Positions 1 through 5,822 of a DNA stretch of 11,017 nucleotides are shown piece by piece. The DNA comes from CAYUNA01 sp047629355. Lineage in GTDB: Bacteria > Bacteroidota > Bacteroidia > Chitinophagales > Saprospiraceae. The notes beneath the pieces were generated by a model. That model was not told where the DNA came from and ran no database searches. It was given only the letters and a program-made list of their open reading frames with translations. A program made the position numbers and the translations under genes. Numbering within the stretch: the stretch's first letter is position 1; each line of letters starts with the position of its first letter. Location: assembly GCA_047629355.1 (NCBI GenBank), contig JBLHWU010000206.1, positions 1-11,017 of the forward strand, in the 5' to 3' direction.

Positions 1-36
1 GTCTATCGCTGCGAAAATTTTCTCCAAAAACTCCAT
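1..36 (-). CDS. Possible 5' end of a gene leaving the window on the left (partial)
   Basis: On the minus strand an ATG at 36-34 opens a frame that stays open to the window edge and reads MEFLEKIFAAID. The start lies about 115 bases beyond the stop of the OmpA-like gene on the same strand, so it would be the next gene downstream. Twelve codons are too few to recognise a family, and an open frame this short can occur by chance. I see no clear promoter or ribosome binding site, although lack of a Shine-Dalgarno is normal in this group. Low confidence. Confidence 0.3.
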   Translation of the reverse strand, partial: MEFLEKIFAAID

Positions 37-150
37 AGTATGTAAAATTATTTAATTGGTTTAAAAAAGTATGAATGACTTAATGAGGTTTAACCGATGG
101 TCTAATCACACTTCAGAAATTTGCAAACTTCGTGATTGTCTATAAAATAT

Positions 151-1056
151 TTACTGTTCACTATCTTTCTTAATCAATCTAAAATTGACTCGACGATTCT
201 TTTGTCGTCCTTTTTCATTGTCTGTTCCGTCTGGTTTTTCATTCGGGTCAACAGGCTCGGTTTCTCCAACGGATTCCGTTTGAATACTCGATTCAATGTT
301 ATAGTTTTTATCAATAAATCGAGCTGCATTATCGGCTCGGTCTAAACCTAATTTATGGTTCATTTTATCATCACCGATATTATCCGTGTGACCAATAATG
401 GACAGAATCATATCGTCATCATCAACTAAAGCAATTTGCAAGGAATCTAAATACGACAGACAAGCTACTCCCGGTGTAAAGTCTGCTTTTCCAAACTCAA
501 AATTAGCATCTGAAAAAGTCATATCCTCAAATCGAAATTGCAATTTTGCATAATCATCAGGTTTTTCCTCGGGAATATAAAGCGAAAATGCCAATGGTTC
601 TTTCAATTCATTGCCATCTACCATTGCATAATCAATTGACATACGGTTTTCGTCAATTCCTAATTTTTCAAGAGCCCGTTCGATAGCTGCTGCTCGGGCG
701 ATACCCAAGTTTTCAAACATTCCAGAAGACTTATCTTTCTCGTCTTTCGTAAAACGCCCTGTAATTGTAATATTTTTATCTGGATTGTCTTTTAAATAAC
801 TGGCGACTGCTGCCAGGAATACCTCGTTGTTAGCCGTTATAATCGGCGCCACAGAATTGCTATCAAAGGCAAATTCTTCGTAGTCCTCCAGAATCACGGA
901 ATTGCCATCCATTAAAACCAAACTTGTTGCGCGTGGAATTGATTGTACTGCGGTCGGTTGATCGCCACAATTGTGACGAATTTGACAGACGAAATACCAA
1001 CGAGAAGGTATTGCTAACAATACGAAAAAGAATAGACTGGTGAGAAATATCCTCAT
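151..1056 (-). CDS. OmpA family envelope protein with C-terminal peptidoglycan-binding domain
   Basis: Predicted 301-residue protein that probably links the cell envelope to peptidoglycan. It starts with a short hydrophobic segment (about residues 2-16), a signal or membrane anchor; the YFVC that follows is not a good lipobox. Residues about 187-297 form a canonical OmpA_C domain: FEFGKADFTP, then IGHTDNIG with Asp225, Arg240 fifteen residues later (the usual spacing of the two diaminopimelate-binding residues), GETEP, and a terminal KNRRVNF. Residues about 60-150 look like a second, degenerate copy (FAFDSNSVAP, then NITITGRF, then GIARAAAIERAL) in which the TD motif has become GRF. I chose the ATG at 1056 over an in-frame one at 1119. 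It is followed directly by the hydrophobic segment, and a near-consensus -7 element (CACTTTTG, minus strand, 1111-1104) falls between the two. It is transcribed away from the thioesterase, with about 155 bases between them. The family call is firm; the cell role is inferred. Confidence 0.88.
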   Translation of the reverse strand: MRIFLTSLFFFVLLAIPSRWYFVCQIRHNCGDQPTAVQSIPRATSLVLMDGNSVILEDYEEFAFDSNSVAPIITANNEVFLAAVASYLKDNPDKNITITGRFTKDEKDKSSGMFENLGIARAAAIERALEKLGIDENRMSIDYAMVDGNELKEPLAFSLYIPEEKPDDYAKLQFRFEDMTFSDANFEFGKADFTPGVACLSYLDSLQIALVDDDDMILSIIGHTDNIGDDKMNHKLGLDRADNAARFIDKNYNIESSIQTESVGETEPVDPNEKPDGTDNEKGRQKNRRVNFRLIKKDSEQ

Positions 1057-1211
1057 AGTAATATAATGACGTTTTCTGATGTGCCCTTCACAAATAATGT
1101 AGACAAAAGTGCTTAACATTATTTCCCTTTTGGAAGGGCGTTAAAATTTGTGGGCTAAATGTACGATTTTCAACGGGTTATGCAAAATAAATGGCAAAAA
1201 ATGCTAAAAAA

Positions 1212-1634
1212 TTAGACGCTCCATTCTTTGCTCGTTCGATAAACTGTTCCTTTAAATAGCGCGACAATTTCCCCGTCTTCTCTTTTGATAATCACTTTGT
1301 AAAAACCGATTTTATGTGATAAGCTTTCTTCCTCTGCATAGGCGCGTAAAATTTCGCCTTCTTTCACGGCTTTCGTATGGGAAATTGACGTCTCAATCGA
1401 CACCGCTTGTCGCCCGTGAGAATTGCAGGCAAATGCCAGTGCGCTATCCGCTAATGCGAAAGTAATTGCGCCGTGTGCCGTGCCGAAACCGTTTAGCATT
1501 TCTCGGCGGACTTTCATTTGTAGCACTGATTTTCCTGCGTCGTTGTCAATGCGTTCGATGCCAAGCCATTGGCTGTAGAAGTCGTTTTTCATCATTTGGT
1601 CAACGACTTGGGTGGCGAGTTCTTTTTTTGTCAT
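1212..1634 (-). CDS. paaI: PaaI-type hotdog-fold acyl-CoA thioesterase
   Basis: A 140-residue cytosolic single hotdog domain, the full length for PaaI/YdiI-type thioesterases, which hydrolyse acyl-CoA thioesters and work as multimers. The diagnostic helix region is intact: MLNGFGTAHG at 46-55, then ITFALADSALAFACNS at 57-72. Asn48, His54-Gly55 and Asp63 fall where PaaI enzymes carry their oxyanion-helix and catalytic groups. The tail (IVALFKGTVYR) also matches the family. PaaI acts on hydroxyphenylacetyl-CoA in phenylacetate breakdown, but no other paa gene is in this window, so the physiological substrate is uncertain and the symbol marks family likeness only. The ATG at 1634 is the only good start. 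Between it and the upstream kelch gene, on the same strand, lie 303 bases with hairpins, so it probably has its own promoter. Confidence 0.85.
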   Translation of the reverse strand: MTKKELATQVVDQMMKNDFYSQWLGIERIDNDAGKSVLQMKVRREMLNGFGTAHGAITFALADSALAFACNSHGRQAVSIETSISHTKAVKEGEILRAYAEEESLSHKIGFYKVIIKREDGEIVALFKGTVYRTSKEWSV

Positions 1635-1937
1635 TGTTCTTTTTTGAGAGGTCAGAGGTCAGACCGCTGCGCTGTCAGGTGTTAGAATAGAGCGGCGGAC
1701 TTTTTGAATTCTGAACTTTAACAGAGCAAATAGTCTAACTTTTAGACCATTTGCTCCCTAACGCAATTAATAACTACGAAGTAGTTGAATATGAATAGCC
1801 TCGGATTTCATCCGAAGTTTAATGAAAAGAGAGGTTCAACTCTTCCATAGTTACCATAGGTCTTTTCATTCTTCGCAGATTTCATCTGCGGTTATTCATA
1901 TTAAACATCTTCAAGATTTCTGCTTAACAGGATTCAT
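1635..1937. other. Hairpin-rich intergenic region between thioesterase and kelch genes
   Basis: No gene is seen here. Next to the thioesterase start is a direct heptamer duplication, GAGGTCA twice (1648-1661). A strong hairpin follows at 1724-1756: GAGCAAAT pairs with ATTTGCTC, one mismatch, then GTCTAA pairs with TTAGAC around a 3-base loop. A small hairpin AACTAC/GTAGTT sits at 1772-1786, and the compound palindromic element at 1787-1902. On the minus strand all of this is the 3' flank of the kelch gene. The 1724-1756 hairpin could stop or protect that transcript, but no T-run follows it, so it is not a standard intrinsic terminator. Confidence 0.6.
1787..1902. repeat. Compound REP-like palindromic element with nested hairpins
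   Basis: About 116 bases with nested inverted repeats. The outer arms AATATGAATAGCC (1788-1800) and GGTTATTCATATT (1890-1902) pair with one mismatch. Just inside are two similar hairpins with the same TTC loop: TCGGAT/ATCCGA (1801-1815) and CGCAGAT/ATCTGCG (1874-1890). Inside those, AATGAAAAGA (1821-1830) pairs perfectly with TCTTTTCATT (1861-1870). The centre holds AAGAG/CTCTT (1827-1831/1840-1844), which competes with that stem, and CCATAG twice (1845-1850, 1854-1859). The layout, two inverted hairpins sharing the core GATTTCATC, is like a REPIN, the REP doublets moved by RAYT transposases; that assignment is inference. No transposase is in the window. Confidence 0.65.
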
Positions 1938-3254
1938 TTACAATTTTACAATTTTCTCAATCCCCACCATTTCTCCATTTTCAAAAATTCGTAAAAAATA
2001 AACACCTGAATCTAGGTTTTCTACCTTCATTTTTTGAGTTGAAACAGCCTGTTTTTCTAAAATAATCCGCCCTTGCATATCAAAAATTGCCGCTTCAAAA
2101 ACACCTTCTTTTTGAATGATCAAAACGTCGGTGACTGGATTTGGAAAAACACTTATTTTAGGGAAATCAGTGGTATTCACAGCTGTCAATTCTTCAATTT
2201 TAATTTTAAAAACGCTATTGACCACTTCTTGGTTTTCATTCATACCGCCTGCGATGATGTATTCATTTTCTGAGATTTTTGCCATACCTCGCAAGTCCAT
2301 AATTGGCGGCAACTGCTCTTCAATTTGATATAAAAAATCTGTATCCGTATTAATTAACGTCAACCGTTCGTTTGGCGCAACCCCTCCCGTTCCATTATAA
2401 TCAATGCCATTAAAATTAAAAGTTAGGTCTGAGCCACCCAACCAAATAACGTTATTTTGATAAGTACTCGCTGCCATTCGATAGCCTTGTGCCGCTTCAT
2501 TTTCGCTACCTTCCCAAGTAATTTCTGCTGGATTATCGGGATTGATAATACCTCTACGCAGAAAAGTCGTCGGTGGAAAACACGTCTGTACACTACAAAA
2601 CGGACTCGCCCCGCCGATATAATAAATGGTATCACCAACAATTTCGCCCGAGCCACCAAAAACTTTCCAATCGTTGGTATTTGGAACGGGCGTACCTGCT
2701 GTCCAAACGTCCGTCGCAGGGTTGTAAATTTGCACATTTGTCACGTTCGTATTATTGCTCCACCCCGTAATCATATACAGCAGACTATCGCGCCAAACGC
2801 CTTGTACATGGTCGTCAATCGCCTTGGGCATATCGATGCCGTTGGGTAAATATTCATTGGTTTTTGGGTCGTAAATGTGGATTTTAGCCGAGGAGGTTTC
2901 GCCGCAACCACTTGGAATATGAAAGCCACCAGTAATGTAAATTTTATTTTTAATGGTACTCGCCGCAGCGGCAATTTTTCCATCTAAAGGCTCTGGAAGT
3001 GGGGCGATGGTTTCCCAAATATCGGTTTCGGTATTGTAGCGAAAACTTCGCAAATGAGTGCTTCCACAAGATTTGGTCGAGTCGATTCCAGAGAAAGAAA
3101 ACGCATAGGGTACACCATCAACCGTCGCAGCAGTTACGGCATTATTAGAGACGCGTTCGGGCATTGAGGAAAGTTCTTCCCAGAGAACAGGTTGCCCTTG
3201 GCTATTTTGAAAAAAGCAAAGGAGGATAAGTATGGATGCGGTGAATTTTTTCAT
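1938..3254 (-). CDS. Secreted kelch-repeat beta-propeller protein with type IX secretion sorting domain
   Basis: A 438-residue exported protein. Residues 1-20 are a signal peptide (MKKF, hydrophobic ILILLCFF, likely cut after SQG). Residues about 25-355 form a kelch-type propeller: glycine-doublet strand ends recur (ITGG 107-110, ITGW 162-165, IGG 213-215, WLGG 271-274, IAGG 334-337), each following segments of the type YNTETDIW, YDPKTNEY or YNPATDVW. Residues about 366-438 are a Por secretion-system C-terminal domain, starting with ISVFPNPVTD and holding FDMQGRII and SGVYFLRIF; such domains send proteins through the type IX system to the cell surface or medium. Paired cysteines (63/117, 220/225) fit an extracellular protein. 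The propeller ligand or activity cannot be told. The start at 3254 is set by the signal peptide. A heptamer repeat lies 63 bases upstream, in the likely promoter region. Confidence 0.9.
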   Translation of the reverse strand: MKKFTASILILLCFFQNSQGQPVLWEELSSMPERVSNNAVTAATVDGVPYAFSFSGIDSTKSCGSTHLRSFRYNTETDIWETIAPLPEPLDGKIAAAASTIKNKIYITGGFHIPSGCGETSSAKIHIYDPKTNEYLPNGIDMPKAIDDHVQGVWRDSLLYMITGWSNNTNVTNVQIYNPATDVWTAGTPVPNTNDWKVFGGSGEIVGDTIYYIGGASPFCSVQTCFPPTTFLRRGIINPDNPAEITWEGSENEAAQGYRMAASTYQNNVIWLGGSDLTFNFNGIDYNGTGGVAPNERLTLINTDTDFLYQIEEQLPPIMDLRGMAKISENEYIIAGGMNENQEVVNSVFKIKIEELTAVNTTDFPKISVFPNPVTDVLIIQKEGVFEAAIFDMQGRIILEKQAVSTQKMKVENLDSGVYFLRIFENGEMVGIEKIVKL

Positions 3255-3316
3255 AAATCAAGAATGTTTTTTATAAAATTTTCTATTTTATGGCAGATTA
3301 TGGAAGAGGTTATTAT

Positions 3317-3399
3317 TTTCCTCTTTCCTCTTTCCTCTTTCCTCTTTCCTCTTTCCTCTTTCCTCTTTCCTCTTTCCTCTTTCCTCTTTCCTCTTTCCT
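3317..3399. repeat. Heptanucleotide tandem repeat (TTTCCTC), 11 full copies plus 6 bases
   Basis: The unit TTTCCTC repeats without error from 3317 to 3393 (11 copies), with a twelfth copy broken in its last base (TTTCCTT). The strand is pure pyrimidine on top and pure purine (GAGGAAA) below. A 7-base unit leaves both coding strands open, so long spurious frames such as KEERGKR repeats run through it. It lies 63 bases upstream of the kelch start and 97 bases upstream of the next plus-strand gene. Such tracts change length by slipped-strand replication. Confidence 0.95.
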
Positions 3400-3496
3400 T
3401 ACTTGGATTGCGTTTTCCTTTTGAAGAAAACAAAGGTAAACAATCCAATTCAAGTGCAATTTCGCATTTGGAAAATATAAAAAACCATTTTTAACC

Positions 3497-3816
3497 ATGA
3501 AAAATTACGCATTTACTCTTTTTGTCTTTTGCCTTGCGCTTTTGACAGCATACTCTTCGTTTTTACAAAAAGCACCACATAAGTTTGGTAAAGTTGATAT
3601 TGAGGAATTGCCAGAAAGTATCTCATTGGCCTTGTCAGAGAAAGGTGGTAGGTTTTTTTACTCGATATCTGCGATAGTAAAAACGATAAATTTAACGACC
3701 CAACTAAAGATTCAGAAGTATTTATTTTACCCGAAGAATATCTAGGTTTGAAGGAATTTTACAATCTGTTGGTGGATAAAATGGCGGGGCAAATTGTTTT
3801 GAAAAAGAAGGAATGA
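3497..3816 (+). pseudogene. Small secreted protein of unknown function, interrupted by a frameshift at a T7 run
   Basis: The frame opens at the ATG at 3497 with a signal peptide or anchor (MKNYAFTLFVFCLALLTAY), then FGKVDIEELPESISLALSEK. In this frame the protein ends at 3745 with a low-complexity tail. From 3655 the -1 frame reads on as sensible protein (LLDICDSKND, then DSEVFILPEEYLGLKEFYN, then LVDKMAGQIV) to a TGA at 3814-3816. The join is at a run of seven T (3653-3659). One lost T, or two gained, explains it; so would a -1 slip, which would give GGRFFLLDIC. The joined product is about 107 residues. I do not recognise the family. It may be a real inactivation, a sequencing error in the homopolymer, or slippage at the T-run; only the first makes it a true pseudogene. 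Confidence 0.6.
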
Positions 3817-3820
3817 AAAG

Positions 3821-3871
3821 GTGTTGATGTGTTCAAGTGTTCGTGACATAAACACTTGAACACATCAATAC
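3821..3871. repeat. Long perfect hairpin (21-bp stem)
   Basis: The 18-base arms TTGATGTGTTCAAGTGTT (3824-3841) and their exact complement (3851-3868) enclose a 9-base loop. The stem extends three more pairs outward, one of them G-T. It begins 5 bases after the stop of the frameshifted gene, so it would end or stabilise that transcript, but no T-run follows on either strand. Confidence 0.75.
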
Positions 3872-3887
3872 ATCACATAAACACAAT

Positions 3888-3927
3888 AAAAAAAGCCCGT
3901 CTCCCCACATTTGGGCTAAGACAGGCT
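3888..3927 (-). terminator. Rho-independent terminator for the 4002-4442 gene
   Basis: Read on the minus strand, AGCCTGTCT (3927-3919) pairs with AGACGGGCT (3902-3894) with one T-G pair, continued by CCC with GGG around an A-rich loop, and is followed by seven T (3894-3888). It lies about 75 bases beyond the stop of the minus-strand gene ending at 4002, the right side and distance for its terminator. Confidence 0.85.
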
Positions 3928-4001
3928 CTATCGTCATTGGTCTCAAGAAAAGAAAACTACTTCTTTATATATGGAGGTAAAAATGGAACAGTGTCCAATT
4001 C

Positions 4002-4442
4002 TTACAATATATTTCGTTTACCGAATTTGTATTCTACCATTTTAGCATTTACATTTCGAGGTAAAATGATGGTTTCATAAAACTTTTTCAGCGACTTCTT
4101 ATCCGTAATATCTGTTTTAATAACGTATGAATAACCACCTTCTGCTAATTTATCATAATGCACATTGCCAAACTGTCGAAACAGCGGAAGCGTACGTTCC
4201 AAAGGCAAATTTGAGGCAATTAACTCAATTGCCAAGCCTGAATGCGTACCAGAAAGTCGTTGATGGAAGCGGTATGTTCTTTTAGTAATACGGGTCGATT
4301 TTTTTGGTATATAACGGGTTGCGAGCAAGTCATTCGCATCAGCATTGATGGAAGTAAAAGTATTATTGGAAGAAGTCTGTGCGAAGTTAATACTTGCCAC
4401 AAACAAAAGGGCCAGCAAAAGGGATGTTCTGAAAATATACAT
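4002..4442 (-). CDS. Small exported protein of unknown function, possibly SPOR-like fold
   Basis: A 146-residue protein with a clear signal peptide (MYIFRTSLLLALLFVASINFAQ, cut after FAQ near residue 22), so periplasmic or exported. A spacer rich in Ser, Thr and Asn follows, then a basic stretch (IPKKSTRITKRTYRF). The C-terminal half (about 67-146) looks like a compact alpha/beta domain: GLAIELIASNLPLERTLPLF, FGNVHYDKL, GGYSYVIKTD, KKSLKKFYETIILPR, AKMVEYKFGKR. The order strand-helix-strand-strand-helix-strand and the YSYVIKTDITDKKSLKKF segment recall SPOR peptidoglycan-binding domains, but this is a fold impression only. I chose the ATG at 4442 over a TTG two codons upstream. It has its own terminator and a long AT-rich region upstream, so it is probably transcribed alone. 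Confidence 0.7.
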   Translation of the reverse strand: MYIFRTSLLLALLFVASINFAQTSSNNTFTSINADANDLLATRYIPKKSTRITKRTYRFHQRLSGTHSGLAIELIASNLPLERTLPLFRQFGNVHYDKLAEGGYSYVIKTDITDKKSLKKFYETIILPRNVNAKMVEYKFGKRNIL

Positions 4443-4592
4443 GTTCAAAGGATTTTAAAATACATATAAATAATTTAAATTTTTTAATTACTGAATTACA
4501 AGTACTTAAATACTACAAAAAACTGTGCCAATAAATTAAGATTTATTTAAATATGTAAAATAAATTCGTTTTTTTATGTTTTTTTTTTTAAA

Positions 4593-4619
4593 AGCAGCAG
4601 TACTTATCGTACTGCTGCT
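4593..4619. other. Perfect 11-bp stem-loop, GC-rich for its surroundings
   Basis: AGCAGCAGTAC (4593-4603) and GTACTGCTGCT (4609-4619) pair fully around TTATC. On the minus strand the stem is followed by TTTT and then A residues, which would be a weak terminator for a transcript entering from the right; no gene is seen there. A second stem-loop of similar style (4667-4690) lies 47 bases further right. The two could be parts of one structured RNA. Confidence 0.5.
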
Positions 4620-5028
4620 AACGTGAACAAACAAATTTCTTTTTGGTAATAAAATCCTCTGCGGTACTTCAGTAGCCGTAGCTGCTGAAGGCAAAAAAAG
4701 TTAGATAGTCAGTTTCAGCCCAAGTAGTGAAGTCGGACCGATTGGAAGATTTTTGTAAAGTGAGTGTCCACTTTTAAATCAACCAAATAAAAGTGTTTCA
4801 TACTGCGAGGTTCGCTTCAAAAAAAAAATCACGTTTATTTAGATTTTATAAAAAATTTATCAGAAGAATATAATTTGTGTAAAGACAATGATGGATAAAT
4901 AGATAGCAATAGTGAAAAGGTTTTCTTTCCAATTGAATGCAGTGCAAATATATTATTTTTTTATAATATATAATGATCTGATAATGTTTTTCACGAAATA
5001 AAATATAATTAAATTTTGGAATTAGTAA

Positions 5029-5064
5029 GGAACGCGGAATCTGCATTTATTTAATTCGCGTTCC
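5029..5064. mobile_element. 36-bp miniature inverted-repeat element, deletion derivative of the element at 10566-10724
   Basis: It begins GGAACGCG and ends CGCGTTCC, and is flanked on both sides by TAA (5026-5028, 5065-5067). From 5037 to 5065 it matches 10697-10725 at 27 of 29 bases, including GAATCTGCATTTATTTA, so it carries the right end of that longer element joined directly to a left end. The flanking triplet is the complement of the TTA that bounds the long elements. Confidence 0.7.
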
Positions 5065-5682
5065 TAAGGTTGAAAAGATGAATCGTTTTACTATTTTTTT
5101 TTTATTCGGATAAATACCTAACAATAAAGGCCGGAAATTACAAGCCAATAAATTTTTTTTATTAAAATATGTTTTCAAATAAGAATAAACTTTAAAAAAG
5201 TAAATCAATTACTTCTTTTGTCATATTTTCTCACGAAAAATATGTTTCTGCGTATAAGGTTATTTTAGAATTAAATTTTGTTTTAATTTTAAAAAACTAC
5301 TTGTTTTAAAATTAAAGCAAAGCTTAGTGTCGTTTTTACCATAAATAATTTTTTAAATTAAATATTATAAACTATGAACATTCTGCCTTAGCTTTGCCTT
5401 ATCAACGTATTAATCAGTTTATGAATCGGCCTTTTCGAATTGTTTTTTGACACGAAAAATTAAACCTAAAAAGGGGATGTTGAATGTGTAAATGGTTTTC
5501 ATTTACAAAAAATTCGATTTCTTTACTTTAGACTATTTCCATTTGAGTAACTTTTGAAAATCAAATAAACATTGGTTTTTAAAAATTTTCAATCCATAAT
5601 TAAAAATAAGTAACCCGACAGAATAAGATTATATCTAATTGGGCATTATTTTTTATGAATCAAGGCGTAAAAATTTGAGTTA

Positions 5683-5690
5683 TACTTTTG
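5683..5690 (+). promoter_or_regulatory. Bacteroidota-type -7 element of pckA
   Basis: TACTTTTG matches TAnnTTTG exactly and is identical to the -7 element of the tRNA promoter at 7636. No TTG is found at the expected -33 position, so the promoter is partial or regulated. Transcription would start near 5697, giving a leader of roughly 125 bases before the ATG at 5823. A TTG codon at 5688 that opens the longest reading frame lies inside this element and so cannot be the start of translation from this promoter. Confidence 0.55.
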
Positions 5691-5822
5691 TATAATGATA
5701 GTTTTCACAACAAAGAGTCAGGAAAAAAGAGGGTTAAAGGAGTTGTTAGATTATTATTATCGGACGACTTACTTCTTCTCCTCTTGTCAAAAAAACGAAA
5801 AGACACAAATCTTTCCCTAGCT

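Larger units (their letters stand above)
4443..5682. other. AT-rich gene-free region of about 1.2 kb with scattered hairpins
   Basis: No convincing coding region on either strand; the longest open frame (minus 5046-4846) has a low-complexity composition and overlaps a repeat element. Structures seen: a perfect 11-bp stem AGCAGCAGTAC/GTACTGCTGCT at 4593-4619 with loop TTATC; a 10-bp stem at 4667-4690 with loop CGTA and one T-G pair; AAAGTG/CACTTT at 4757-4774; CATATTTT/AAAATATG at 5222-5244; a 13-bp AT-only inverted repeat at 5282-5294/5304-5316; and the miniature element at 5029-5064. An unrecognised small RNA cannot be excluded. Confidence 0.6.

Noticed and set aside
2073..2983. Several open frames of 65-130 residues inside the kelch gene, on both strands
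   Set aside because: Shadows of the 438-residue gene, whose signal peptide, kelch motifs and sorting domain fix the real frame.
3192..3498. Open frames on both strands with KEERGKR or SSFLFPL repeats
   Set aside because: They are translations of the heptamer tract, which has no stop in any frame; they also overlap the kelch start.
3856..4080. Plus-strand open frame of 74 residues
   Set aside because: It runs antisense through the terminator at 3888-3927 and the 3' end of the exported-protein gene, and shows no protein-like features.
4593..4619. Stem-loop as a rho-independent terminator
   Set aside because: On the plus strand no T-run follows; on the minus strand only four T follow and no gene lies to the right that would need it.
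4704..4778. Minus-strand fragment ending NLPIGPTSLLGLKLTI that looks like a membrane protein C-terminus
   Set aside because: Only about 25 codons follow an in-frame stop, and nothing recognisable lies upstream; too short to call a gene remnant.
4846..5046. Minus-strand open frame of 66 residues
   Set aside because: Composition dominated by Tyr, Ile, Leu and His as expected from AT-rich non-coding DNA; it starts inside the miniature element and has no recognisable motif.
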